Of a stretch of DNA of 64,000 bases, positions 23,571 through 35,559 are shown piece by piece (the first letter of the stretch is position 1; each line of letters begins with the position of its first letter). This stretch comes from Saksenaea vasiformis B4078 (Eukaryota > Mucoromycota > Mucoromycetes > Mucorales > Saksenaeaceae), in contig JNDT01002384.1 of assembly GCA_000697055.1 (NCBI GenBank), positions 88,317-152,316 on the forward strand. Reading direction: 5' to 3'. The notes beneath the pieces were generated by a model. The model saw only the letters and a program-made list of their open reading frames with translations. It had not been told where the DNA came from and made no database searches. Position numbers and translations under genes: made by a program.

Positions 23571-24608
23571 ATGGACGCTGGACAACGATACACATTTCAA
23601 TACTTTGACCAAGAGAGCGATTTTGGCGTGGAAAATGAGAATGGCGAACGAATTCGCAAACGAAAGCGCCCTGGGCGAAAACCAAATCCACCTTCATTAC
23701 AAGTGCGCCGCGCTCAGAATCGAGAAGCCCAGAAAGCATTTCGGGCGAGGGAACAGTTACGTAAGCAAGCAAAGGAACTCCAATGGTTGCAAGATGCGCG
23801 GGAACTTGAAGATCTTCGCAAACGAGTTGCACAGGCTGAGTATGAAGCCAACTACTTGAAAGGCTATGCTTTACACATGACCAAACGATGTATTGATCGG
23901 TTTGGATGGATGCCACAACCATGGTGCGAGATTCCCAAAAAGAACAAGAATAATTCTACTGCTAGCAATGTACCTACTATATTGAAAAGTATGCTGGATG
24001 AAAATGACCAGTACATTGCTGGCAGAGATGGGTCACAGAAGGGGCAGCCGCAACTACCGTCCAGTCCAATACTATCAGAAACCTCACACACATCCCTCAT
24101 ATCAACACAGCAAAAACACGCGGTCTCTGTTTATAGAATATTAAATGAACCACCAACTATGAAGAGTACTGAAGAACTTGCAGATTTACCGCCATTGCAA
24201 GCCCTGCATATCATTCGACTCCAACTTAAGATTGGAAGCATCCTAGGCAACGCATACAACACCCTTTTAACCCCTAGTAAGTACAACTTAAGTTACACAT
24301 CATAGTAACAAAATCATGCAGCCGAACTTCAACAACATATTCCTCACGATATGCGGGTTGACTATGTACCTAATCCTGCTATGCGAGACCGCTTAATCCT
24401 CTTTCAGGGACTATATGATCCTGATGAATGTTTTCAGATATTATCCTCAACAACTGTTTTCTCTGGCGGTGATGTGGCGAACGGGTTGAATTGGTCATTA
24501 CATCCATATTTCAAGGAGAAGTACTGGTTCCTTTCGCACCATGTCATGGAGCCATGTCGAATTCCGATGGACCCCATTGAACGTGAAGTTTTGATTGGAG
24601 GTGGATGA
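23571..24608 (+). CDS. bZIP transcription factor with DUF3425-like C-terminal domain
   Basis: Two exons from ATG 23571 to TGA at 24608. The basic region is RRAQNREAQKAFRAREQLR (about residues 45-63), which has the NxxAQxxFR pattern of fungal Pap1/Yap factors. A heptad-like coiled coil with leucines follows (LEDLRKRVAQAEYEANYL). Basic residues KRKRPGRKP in front may be the nuclear signal. After an intron near 24277-24322 the C-terminal part reads MRVDYVPNPAMRDRLILFQG, which matches the start of the DUF3425 domain found in many fungal bZIP proteins. Yap-type cysteine-rich domains are not seen. Yap/Pap1-like proteins control stress and secondary metabolism genes; the exact targets here are unknown. 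Confidence 0.85.
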
Positions 24609-26040
24609 TATGCGAGAATAAACCGAAATCCCATTTTTCAGCACTTTCGTATTCCGAAGTGTCAAAATGGGAACAAAGATGTTGGTTTCGCGGCGAACTT
24701 CATTTACAGAAGTCATCTCTGACACAATCAAAACATCACCTCTAGATCCTATTCATTCCCTTTAGGGCTTTTCTCTAAGGGCGATAGTTCTCTCAGAACC
24801 ACAAGTCTTGTGCAGAATGGGCGTTTGTACAATGCTGTATTACATTCTTTCTACCTCGCTCTATGTATTCTTTGCGTGTGGCATTGGATACTAGACAATA
24901 ACTATAACTCATGATGGAGTACGGTGTCGGGTTATTTGTCATCCTGTAGCATTATCAGTCGATAATAAGAGAAGCTTATTCACAAACCACCAACTTGCTT
25001 GTACTTGCTGGAACTTTTTCATTCTCGTCAACTTATCGTTCAATTTTAGATAAGCAACGTAGACGTATGGAGGCAATATGTCGAGAGTAATTTAAGATAT
25101 ACACAGGACAAGAAGCGATTTTTATAAATCGTTACTATAACGTCTTTACGACCTAAACGCTTCCCGAATTACAATGTTCCTCATACAAGAGCAAATAGCA
25201 CTTACTTTCTCTATTTCAGTTGCAGTACGCGCAACCGACTTTGTGTCTGCGATCAATATGAATCTAACAAAAGGATCCAGCAAGTCGATCGACACTAGCC
25301 GCAAATTTTTGGAGAATCTTGTAAACCTGTATCTTTAGTTAAGATCTGATTAAATACAGAATATAATCACGGTGCTTGATCGACTGCTTTAAGAATATAT
25401 TCACGATAACATAAAATAAAGCCACGGGGGGATTTCTGGCAAAAGGATGTAGCAAGACAAATGGCTCATCTGGAACAAGTTCAATCAATGGATTAGATGT
25501 GAATACACATGTGGATGGACATTACTGCTATTGAGATACAATTATTATTATCGATTGTTGGACACAGTGACAATCAAGTGTGTCATACTTCTTCTGCTAA
25601 CAGACTAGTACGCTTAGCGTTAGATCTGGTGAGCAGATTACATACGACTATATGTAGACACAAATTTCCAAAGGTACAAGCATTCTAAATTGATTGTTAC
25701 GCTCTATTAATTAAGCCAGCTCCTCTAAACTGCATGACTTCTAAAGATAAATGTCGAATGAAAAAGATTTATTGTGTATCCCTTCGACCGAATCCATGGA
25801 GAGCCATACTTGTAGCTAGAACGTTCATCCTTTAAACACTTCATTTTCCTTAAATGGCACGATCCACTTCCATCATTTTTGCTATACTAGATTCTCTTCC
25901 CCTCCTCTATACGGACACGTCCTTTAGAAACGAGAACGGAATTCTAAACTTAGCCAATCGAATCGAGCGAAAGAAAAAACTAAGGACAAAACTCGGCCAA
26001 TGGAAGGGGGGTGTATCCCTCCGTGCCGCTTTATTCGAAG
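24609..26040. other. Gene-poor region, nothing recognised
   Basis: About 1.4 kb of AT-rich DNA. One open frame (25854-26102, plus) lies partly opposite the Fanzor-like relic and has no recognisable content. No RNA gene seen. Confidence 0.35.
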
Positions 26041-26158
26041 CTAATGGAAGGCGACACGAAAACTTCCTCTCAGAGCTGTGCAATGACCAAGCAGGATACT
26101 GAGGAGGTATCTACACGAAAATTTAAGAACCGATAAAATACGTGAAAAGCTGAATAAC

Positions 26159-26480
26159 CTACCACAGCAATTGCCCTTCTGAGCCTTGCACATGCCGAAC
26201 CGGGTTTGGTTGGCCAGCAAATTGTTGATCGAGCTTGTATGTGCTCGTGTGTTGAGAGTTGAACGGTGCAAATGGGTTTTTGTCCGCAGAGACCACCATG
26301 GAAATTCCTTTCAAAGCGATGTTTTGTGAAGCATTGATATCTCTGCCCATGGTGGTACAACCTCTAGATAGACTAGGACACTCTGGATTGGCGCAACACA
26401 CCTCTCCGTTGCTTTTCACGATTCTACCCTCCGGCGTTCTGTACTTCTGTAATTGCGTTGGCTTCAGGCACCAATGGTAA
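26159..26480 (-). pseudogene. Fanzor/TnpB-like nuclease C-terminal zinc-finger relic
   Basis: A minus-strand frame without its own ATG reads KYRTPEGRIVKSNGEVCC, then ANPEC, then GRDINASQNIALKG, and ends at a stop at 26159. In TnpB and the eukaryotic Fanzor proteins, the RuvC domain ends with a CxxC..CxxC zinc finger followed by a (W/G)xRDxNAxxNI motif that holds the last catalytic aspartate. Here the second cysteine pair (CCANPEC) and RDINASQNI are visible. The first cysteine pair and the rest of RuvC are not found upstream. It is a short relic and cannot be an active nuclease. The match rests on two motifs, so the call is moderate. No flanking guide-RNA element can be identified. Confidence 0.55.
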
Positions 26481-26499
26481 GTCTTATTTGTTTTTCCTT

Positions 26500-29400
26500 G
26501 TAACCATTGTAATGTCGGTTATCTACTAAGTCGAAACGGTGAAGTTCGTGAGACTCGGTGTACTGTTGTATTCTTGTGAAAAAGAACGAGGAACTATTTT
26601 ATTAAAAATCCCTCTAGATAACCAGATTCAGCGGAGTGATGTGTGGTACACTTATTAGGAACTGTTGTGTAGCATTGAGTTGTTTGGACACAACAACCGT
26701 GAATGGTGCGTCAGAAAACAGCCTTTAAATACTTTTTGCAAAGTGAAACCTATATCATATCTAATTTTTATCGTGCTACTTCCATGTTGTCACATCTCAA
26801 CACTAGAATCATGTTGATCACACAGGGTATCATCGTTCTATCATATCCAGGTTCTATCAAGCCACTTCCATGTTCTCAAATTTTCTAATTTTGCTCGTCC
26901 TGGCGATGTCGTGTACATCGCATACAGGGACATAGGTCCGTACCTTAAAATGGAATAACTTTCAAAATTAAGATCACTTATAAAACGTCAAGGAAATCAT
27001 TCTGCTGCCCTGGGACTACTCAATGAACAGAACATCATAAAGGCACACGCACGCACAAGTACAACTCCATCTCTTGCTTTCTCAGTACAATAAAGAAAAG
27101 ACACAAAGGAATTGCTGTGTATCGCTGACGATGAAACAAACAAAATCCACAAACAAATATTGCAGCATCGTTATCTTGCCACCGGGTAATATTTAGTCCT
27201 ATGGAAAATCGCCCTTACACGCGCCAACTTGATGCTGTGAACACTTGGAACTTAAGGATCTCCGAGTAAGAATAATTGCTCCAATACCATTAAGTAGTGA
27301 CTATAAGCCTTTTAAGTAGTTATAGGCAGAACATGTGTCAATCCTGACATCTGTCATAGTGTAACAGTACGAAAAAGATTAAGGTGTTCTCTTTTTGCGC
27401 TGGATCCGCGTTTGTTGCAACCCCAATTTTTGCCACTGACAACAGACTCTTCTCATAAATGCTTAACAACGAATCCGAGCTTGTTGCAACTTGATTACCA
27501 CGGAAACCGGTTTGCAACCTGGGGTTTCTTGAGGCTGATTGGGAAAGCGGAAGCCCATTGCACATATGAATCCTGATGAAGTAATTGCCACGAATGTCTG
27601 CCAGCACTCTAAATTCCTGGAGCAACAAGAAATTGTGATGGCAGGAGTTCTAAAGTTTTGGAGAAGTGTTACGAAAACCTTTTAAGCAATAATCCATTAT
27701 GGGAAACACGTTCTTGATTGCCTATCTTTCCGTAACTAACAAGACAGTCCATTGTACTACCCCATGCCATATTCTGCAGTCAAAATAGCTAAATCGTATC
27801 CCTGCACATACGGATAAACCTCACAGACGAGAAATCGGATAAACAATGATTAAGCTGAAGTACAATTATCTCAGGATCCAGTGCAAAGCTCCCCCAAAAC
27901 AAACACAATAATAAAGAATGATCCAAGAGTCTCAATGTATTCCCATTGTTACCGGTTTACCAGTTTAACTAAAGATCATCCACCAATTCCTGATGGACCT
28001 TTTTTTTTTAACTTTCGGAAAAGTAGTCAATCAGGAATCGGTTTACATAATGAATGTTGTCATGTATATCTTTTTACTTTCTATGACTGTTGGCTTTGCA
28101 TGGAAGTCCTTAACTCTCACTATAGTAAAAGAGCATATATATATCTTAAAAAATCTCAACGAACGTTTCTTGTTTATTGTTTTGAGATCTTCAGGTTCAT
28201 ACATCGCCTTTGTCGAACGTATTCATTTTGCTTAGGTCTCCTGCTACAGACGTCTGAACTGACAAATCTGGTATAGTCCTTGAGAAAATAGTACTTTGTT
28301 TTCTCGATTTCTTTGTCCTGTAGCATATATATATGGCATATGTTCAGAATTTTTGTAGATACGAAATCGCTTTCAATTCGGAAGATGATGAATAAATATG
28401 CATTGTCCAAAAAACTCCCGGTCTTCCAAGAAATACGGTCGATTGAAACAACTGCTGCCATACTGTAGGACAAACGTTTATAGAGAAAATGTACTCATCT
28501 TATCTAGAAAAAGTCTTTTGAAAAAGAAGATGTGTGGTGCGCGAACATACAGCATTCACTCAACGTTTTGGATTATCGGGAAAACACGACCACCCTCCTA
28601 CGTATGTATAAGGATGAGTGCTTTCAAGTGGCACATCAACCAAGCAATGCTCCCACCATCCTATTCCACTACACGCGCGTACAATGCCTGGCGGCGGGTT
28701 TCCACCCCCTCAGGTCCCCCATCGAGCGACACGTGTCGTGTGCGCGACGAGTATCTGCCGAAGACGGCCTTTGCGCTGGTAAGCACCAGAGTTAGCACGT
28801 GGAATACCCATTCATCCGTAGTCACTATGGCGGCGCAATTCACAAGATGAACGGATCTGCCTACCTTGCCGGGCCGAAGAGGAGAAGGATAATAAACAAA
28901 CCAAATAACGATTTTCTTTGTCTGAGATCCGAAAAGAGCAAGTTTGCCAACGTGGAAGTCTTTGAGCATCTGACTTCTTCTACGTACTTTTTCCTCAAGT
29001 ATGACCTTCCCACGCAAAGAAAGCGTAGACATGATGAACCTGTGTATATCTCCTACGTTCGATGTAAAACATTCTACAAGGTAGTGCAACTTTCCAAGGC
29101 AGCACATAAACCTAATTGCACTCCAAGCAAACCGAGGAGGCGCTTACGCAATCGCTGCTTGAAGATGATGATGCTACCTTCCTAGGCTTCTTTTTCTCAT
29201 TGTTCTGTCTATTCACCTGTTCTGTTTATTCAGCTGTCTCTTTTTCCTTGTCTTAACTGTTTGAATGGTTCCTCCCCGCAATTCTGGATTTCACCGAGAA
29301 GACATGAAAACAAGGTTTGCTTATGCCTTCTCTCCTTAAAGGCTATCATGGCGAAGAGAGTTGTAGACGCTGTGTTCGTATTCTTAAGTGGGCTAGCGCT

Positions 29401-32084
29401 AGATCAGGACCCTTAGGTTTATGCGGAGTTGATTGTAACATGCTATTATTTCATCGCAACGTAGAAATGTCCAGAATTTGAACTCAGTAATTGTGGTTTG
29501 TAGCTCTTTACTGCTATTCAGACTTCTCAAGTACTTCATGCATATGATGTTTCTGGCTCAGTGATATAGAACACGATTTGCACACGTAGGATTACTTATT
29601 CTCCTCAGTAGTTAACATGTATAACGTCTTCAGCTAGCAGTATGGAATACGTTTCCCATATATTTAAGGGGCTGACAACGACTGGTTGATAATGTTTCTT
29701 TGATTCCTGGGGAATACGATACCTCTATGCTAGATAACATTCATTTCGTAAGACACTGATGGTATTTTTTTTTCTGGTGATTTCTCTGGTTTATTCTTGA
29801 GGAATGAATACCTTACATAATTCGGCGTTAGGTGCGCATTGCGGGTGTGGAAACCGTGTATGCATACATGCGGTCGGTTGAGTGGGCTATATGCATGCAA
29901 GCGTAAGCACACGGAACGGAGCGGAAAAGATTTGGAGGGAAAAGAGAAAAAATGAAAACGAAAGAGCGATTATGAACACGAAGATTATGAAATAGCTATA
30001 GATTAGCGAGAACAAAGGAGTAATGAAGAGCAACAACGCGTCGCGACCCAGCTGTGGCCCAGCCAAATGTTAAGCGGGCGGGTTGTGACCCGTGTAAACA
30101 TCGTTGTGGTTCTCACTTAGGATACTGGTTATTTTGTTAAAAAGAAAGAGCCTGTACCAGCGCGACACAGTTCGTACACTCGAGCTTTAAAGTTCACCCC
30201 ATTTCACATGCAAAACAGCACATCGTTTGCCTAATGTGTTAAGATTGTAGCTATCTTGCAGAATCATAGCCTAGGGTCAAGCATAGACGACAGGACACGT
30301 CGACGATGGTTAATTGTAGCACAGCTGCTCTGAAAAATACAATTTTAAGATCGGCGATACGAAAGGTTAACGGTGCTACATGAATATATATGCTCAGGTG
30401 ACTTTTGACTCTCTTGATAATATGTGTCTGATATCTGAGTAGGAATGAGCTACTTCGTTCACCGTATGCACGGGAGATGTTCACGGCAAGCTTGTACCTG
30501 CTATTGTCGTTTCCAACAGAAGTGTGTGTGCTTGGCCATTCCTTTAATATACAAGCACGGTGTTCACTATGAACGAAGCAGTAAGCATGTGAAACGAGCT
30601 ACTGTGGAACCTTAGATGATGAGATCAAATGAAATTTGTAAAGATGTAGTCTCTAAAGGCCGTGGTGTCTCTCATGCAAAGAATATTTTGCCAGCCAACA
30701 CTCGTGTCTACTAAAATCTTTCATTAACGCTAATCTTCTAATAATTAACTGATGGCTCGGTCCTTACTGGTACCCGGAGCTCGTTATAAGCGTCAGCTTC
30801 AGCTTACAAATACCACCTCTTAAACCTGATTCATGATGATGGCACGCATACATGCTGCTGAGTACATAGCATAAAGCAAATAATAACTAAGCCGCGCGTT
30901 TGCATGATGTGAGACGCGGATACACTGTAACCTGGGGGAATACTTCTAGCGAAGCAAGAAAATACCTTCTACAAGGATTATCAATTGTACGGTACACAGA
31001 GACGGTCAGAAGTCATCATTAAGGTTCTGATTCCTTGCGCTACCGATTCTTTGTAAAAAAAGAAACAGTTGGTAAACATCTATTTCAAGCGTTCACTGTC
31101 GGAGGTTTACAAAGTAAAGCGGACGAATATAGGCGTTGCACAAAGTTCGGACTACGAAATTGCATAGACGAAGACCAAGAAACCAAGCACCTTATGGTTC
31201 CATTTTCCTATCAACGGCTTAGGAAAACAATGTGTCAACAATTAAAAAAGTAGCATCAAAAGAATTGAATGCAGTTTGAGAACTGAAAATACGGTTATAG
31301 CACAATGTCACAGATTGTTACCGTCTGTCTGCGCCCCGCAACAGCAATACCCCGTGAACATCTCGATCTTGTAGCTGCGCTGACCACAATTATGTAACTC
31401 TGTAACGCTATTTTATTATTTCTTTACTAGTTGACAATAAATATTCATCATTTAATTTCTAGTAAACATTTTTGTATCCTACATAGTGCAACTATTGAAT
31501 CATGTTTGAGACACAGTTTTTTTGTGTTAGGAAAATCGGTTTGTCAATGGGTCCAGTTTTTAACTCCTCCTAACGTTAAGCGTCATTCCGAAGTAAAAAG
31601 TACCTATTAATATTCTGGTATTATCACGCGATGAGGTCATAACATTCACTTGACAATGGTGGGGTGTAACACAAGGAGCGTCAGGAATAGCTGGATGCAC
31701 TGTCGGGGCGCTCGTCTACCGGAATAAAACAAAAATGCTGCACCCAGCCATAGTAATCCGCAAGAACGGATTGCTTTCATTCATACAAAGCCACTCACGC
31801 GGATGCCCTTACTGGTTAAAACAAGTAAATATAGGACAAACACAAAGTTTCCCTTGGTAGCACAAAATTCAGTTGGCCGGACCCTGGAAAGCGAAGTATA
31901 GAGAGAGAGAGAGCGACAGAGACGAGCAATGCTATTAAAAGTAACATGACAAGCAAACTACAAGCGTTTTCATGCAGAACAGACACATTCTTCTTTTGAG
32001 ACGAGCTTTTAAGGCATTTATTTTTAGTAAAATGGGGCATAGTAAAGAGCCGAGCTACTGGAAGGATCAGGAATATTCAGGTGT
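26500..32084. other. Long gene-poor, AT-rich region with decayed elements
   Basis: About 5.6 kb without a recognised gene. Open frames near 28398-29185 on both strands have mixed, interrupted content and may be mobile-element debris; I could not name a family. A GA-repeat lies near 31898-31916. The frame at 31035-31253 has no known family. I searched for tRNA, 5S and U6-like signatures by eye and saw none. The right end is the promoter of the Kre9/KNH-like gene. Confidence 0.4.
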
Positions 32085-32092
32085 ATAAAAGG
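32085..32092 (+). promoter_or_regulatory. TATA box of the Kre9/KNH-like gene
   Basis: GTATAAAAGGG lies about 70 bases before the ATG at 32155, followed by a C/A-rich leader (ccaacaaccaacaatcc) without ATG. This is a strong textbook TATA arrangement and fits a highly expressed gene, as does the codon use of the gene. Confidence 0.7.
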
Positions 32093-32154
32093 GCATCACA
32101 ATTGCAGCAAAGGACAGCATTCTCCAACAACCAACAATCCAAACAAATAACAAC

Positions 32155-32655
32155 ATGTACTTCTCTACCTTGTCTACCCTCGCTCTTGCTCTTGTCGCCG
32201 CTGTTTCTGTCCAAGCTGCTCCTCTCGAGGCTCGAGCTCCCGCTGCATGCCTTGGTTTCCGCATCACATCTCCAACTGACGGAGGATTAAATTGGACCTA
32301 TGGACAGGTATGCATTTGCTTTTTTCTTTTTTTTTCCCTTTTTCTCTAGCAAGGCCTTTAACCATGTATTTAGTGCTATGCTGTGAGCTGGGATCTTGGT
32401 GCAAGCAAGGTCAAGACTATCAAGACTGTGGATCTCTATGACGCCAAAACCAACAAGAAAGTCACTACATTAACCAAGAACATCCCTGCCTCCAACGGAT
32501 GGACCGGAAACTTCCCATTATTGATGGGAGATGACGTCGAATCCGGCAATTACTACTTCAAGGTGAATGCTGACGCGGATGGCCGTACCTGCACCTTGGA
32601 TTCCGTCAAATTCCATGTCAATGTCAACCCCCACTCACCCCCTAGCCAATGCTAA
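32155..32655 (+). CDS. Small secreted Kre9/KNH-like (Ser-Thr-rich GPI family) protein
   Basis: ATG 32155 gives a clear signal peptide (MYFSTLSTLALALVAAVSVQA) cut before APLEAR. One intron (about 32309-32372, rich in T) is spliced to give YGQ|CYAVSWDLG. The mature domain reads FRITSPTDGGLNWTYGQ, TIKTVDLYDA, NIPASNGWTGNFPL and SGNYYFKVNADADG, which is the beta-sandwich pattern of the Kre9/Knh1 domain (opening with 'SP..G..W..GQ', ending with '..Y.i.v'). These domains occur in yeast proteins needed for beta-1,6-glucan and in small secreted fungal proteins. It ends soon after the domain (PSQC) without a serine-rich tail or hydrophobic GPI signal, so it is probably soluble. Codons are strongly biased to C-ending forms. 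Confidence 0.8.
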
Positions 32656-32887
32656 ATCTCCGTTTCTTTTTTTTAACTTAATAATAATAAAGTGCTGTAT
32701 ATAAAATGACATTGCAGACCCTGGCACAGCTTTTTCCTTGTCTTCTATATAGAAAGCCCGATAACCATCCATTGTTAATGAGTATTTATAACGATGCCAG
32801 TGCTAAGTAGGTGGTGTCAAGCATTGGACGCGAATCCGCATGTTCTTTCAGCATGTACATTATGTACACAGAAGAAAAATTATAATT

Positions 32888-35549
32888 TTATTGTACTCGT
32901 TTGTCAATGTCTACCCGCGAAACTGGTTTGCCGCCCAGAACGTCTAAAATTTCTTGATAAGATAGGGTTTCGTATTCTACCAGTGCCTTAGCCAGCCGGT
33001 CCAGTTCATCTCTATGTGTTTCCAAGATCATCTTTGCTCGTTCTTCGGACTGCTGCACCAAATGCTTAATTTCACTTTCAATTGTCTGCTTGGTGTGCGC
33101 ACTAAGCATCTGCATATCGTCGTCGCTGAAGTTCACCGGTCCGATCTTGTCGCTCATACCATAGTGTCGCACCATGCGTTTAGCAACATCAGTGGCCTTG
33201 ACAATGTCACTGTGAGCACCGCTTGTTACATTGTCGGTACCAAATATCATTTCTTCCGCAACACGACCGCCCATACAGACGTCGATCTGTGCCCTGAACT
33301 CCTGTTTTGTAAAGGAATCCTAGACGGAAATCAGCTTCTTCTTAGTTTTACTTTTTTTTTCCTATTCAAATCCTACCTTGTCCATCTCTGGCAATTGCAC
33401 AGTCATGCCCAGGGCTGATCCTCGTGGCATAATGGTTGCCTTGTGAAGAGGCATGGCTCCAGGGGTATAGTATGCCACAAGGGCGTGACCACCTTCATGA
33501 TACGCAGTAACTCGCTTGCTCTCTTCCGTAATAACCGCAGAACGTCTTTCTGCACCCATAATGATCTTATCTTTTGAGTACTCCATATGCTTGAGATTCA
33601 CCTCACGGCAATTCTCCCGGCTTGCTTGAATGGCTGCTTGATTTACCAGGTTGGCGAGATCGGCACCACTGAAACCAGGTGTGCCTCGTGCAATCACGCT
33701 CACGTCTACATCACTTGCAAATTGAATGTTTTTCATATGATGCTTTAGAATCTCGATACGTCCGCGCACATCAGGAAGCGGTACATTGACGTGTCGGTCG
33801 AATCGTCCAGGACGAACGAGTGCCTTGTCTAGCAATTCTGGAAAGTTGGTTGCTGCAATGAAAATAACGCCTTCCGTCTGAGAAAAACCATCAAGATCAA
33901 CCAACAACTGATTGAGTGTCTGCTTCATGTAGGACTGGTCCTTGGGATTTCTCTTTGACCCGATGGCATCGATTTCATCAATAAACACGATACTAGGAGC
34001 CTTGGCCCGTGCAGCAGCTTTACAAAAACGGACATTTAATAAAATGTATAACAGCATAGCAGTTTTTTTTTATCTTACCAAACAATTCGCGCACTCGCCT
34101 TGCTCCAACACCCACGTACATCTCGTCAAACTCACTTCCGCTCATGAAGAAAAATGGCACGCCTGCCTCGCCCGCGACGGCTCTTGCCAACATCGTTTTT
34201 CCAGTACCTGGAGGTCCAGTCAATAGCACACCTTTGGGAAGTTTTCCTCCCAATTCGGTGAACTTCTGAGGGTTTTTCAAAAATTGAACAATTTCCTCCA
34301 GTTCTTGCTTTGCTTCATCGACGCCTTGTACATCGTCGAATTTGACACCTTGCTGGCTAATTGGCTCATACTCTGCCTGTGGTGTTGTTGTCTTCAGCAG
34401 TCCAGAATTCTCCAGCGCCAATGACAGGATTGTAAGGATACAGAAAGCGTAGGTGAGCGTTACACCAACCCAGCGTATCGCGCGCCAAAACATGTATTTC
34501 GGAGCTAGGAATTATTGCATCAACTAAAAACCTCGTCCACGCCGATATTCTTTGATTTACCTTCTTCAACCACAACATAGATAGGATTTGCCTTATTTCC
34601 AGATCCACTAGAAACTGTGGCTGCCTCACCCGATAGCACACGCCCGCCATTACGGCTTGCTAACTGTTGAATGACTTCTTTAGGAAGAACATTTTTACCT
34701 GTATAGTAAAAAGATGTTAATATCCAGAACCTTTCTTTTTCTTTTTCTTTTTTTTTGCCATCGGCCTACCATGTTGTTCTGACCAGCGGGCCGCTGCTCC
34801 TGTTGCTCCTGACCCTTCTTGCTCCAGTTTTTGCATAATGCGGGGTAGAATTGACTCGGATCGCCCGGTCTGTGCCAACGCTGTAATATAGCTTTGCCAA
34901 CATTCTTCGTTATGATTAAAGTTACCACGCTCAAAACGAACAATCACGGCCTCAGGGTTTTTTGCCCGAAGCCATTCCTACAACACCGATAAACAAACTT
35001 GGATTTTAGGCACAAAAAAAGTTTACCTTGTAAAGCAAAGCTTGTCGTGATGGATCCTGAGCGAAAGTGTTTGCCTCCTGCTCTAGCTTTGCAAGTCTTC
35101 GTTGGTTAACGAATCGAAAAGGCCGGAAGGACTGATATGGTAAGCTCGTGGAAAACGCCCGCTGCTGATGTCCTTGGCTCAGCATGAATTCCGATGACAT
35201 GAAGGAATTGGCTCGAAAAAGCCGCGTTGCATCAGAAAGTGTAATGTGAAGACGTCTCAGTTCGTTGTTGCCAACACAGGCAAGTCCCTAAAGTCAGACG
35301 AAGTAAGTAAATGGCATGGTGCATGGAGACACACAAACATTTGCTGGCTTCCCGTCCAATCGAACCGTTGGTATCGGGTAGTTTGAAGCTCGTGATGTAG
35401 ATTTCACATGTCTAAGAAAATTCGAGGCCTCGGCTGCTACTGCTGCAAGCTGGAAGGAAAGAATAAGGGACATCGATGAGGATCACATCTTAGCATTGGC
35501 TCAATGGACCGACCTGCTGGGTAAACGAAAAAGCACCACGAGGATTCAT
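32888..35549 (-). CDS. YME1: Mitochondrial i-AAA metalloprotease YME1 (FtsH family)
   Basis: Starts at ATG 35549 ([12 protein letters not shown]) and runs through about seven exons to the stop at 32888. The N-terminus has a presequence-like basic region and a helical domain as in Yme1 ([13 protein letters not shown]). One membrane segment follows ([20 protein letters not shown]). The AAA core has Walker [12 protein letters not shown], Walker [13 protein letters not shown], the SRH region [15 protein letters not shown], and the pore loop MYVGVGA. The protease domain has the zinc site HEGGH and the third ligand region in [16 protein letters not shown]. The enzyme degrades unassembled proteins at the inner membrane facing the intermembrane space. 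The C-terminal helices are intact ([13 protein letters not shown]). I chose this start because the first three exons join in phase. Confidence 0.93.
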
Positions 35550-35559
35550 TAAATCAATC

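Noticed and set aside
28661..29107. Possible Fanzor or transposase protein on the minus strand
   Set aside because: I looked for cysteine pairs, DDE or RDxNA motifs and found none; kept only as a patch of interest.
24609..32084. tRNA, 5S rRNA, U6 snRNA candidates in gene-poor DNA
   Set aside because: No B-box-like GGTTCGAATCC with matching arms and no conserved U6 or 5S blocks were seen by eye; a covariance-model search would be decisive.
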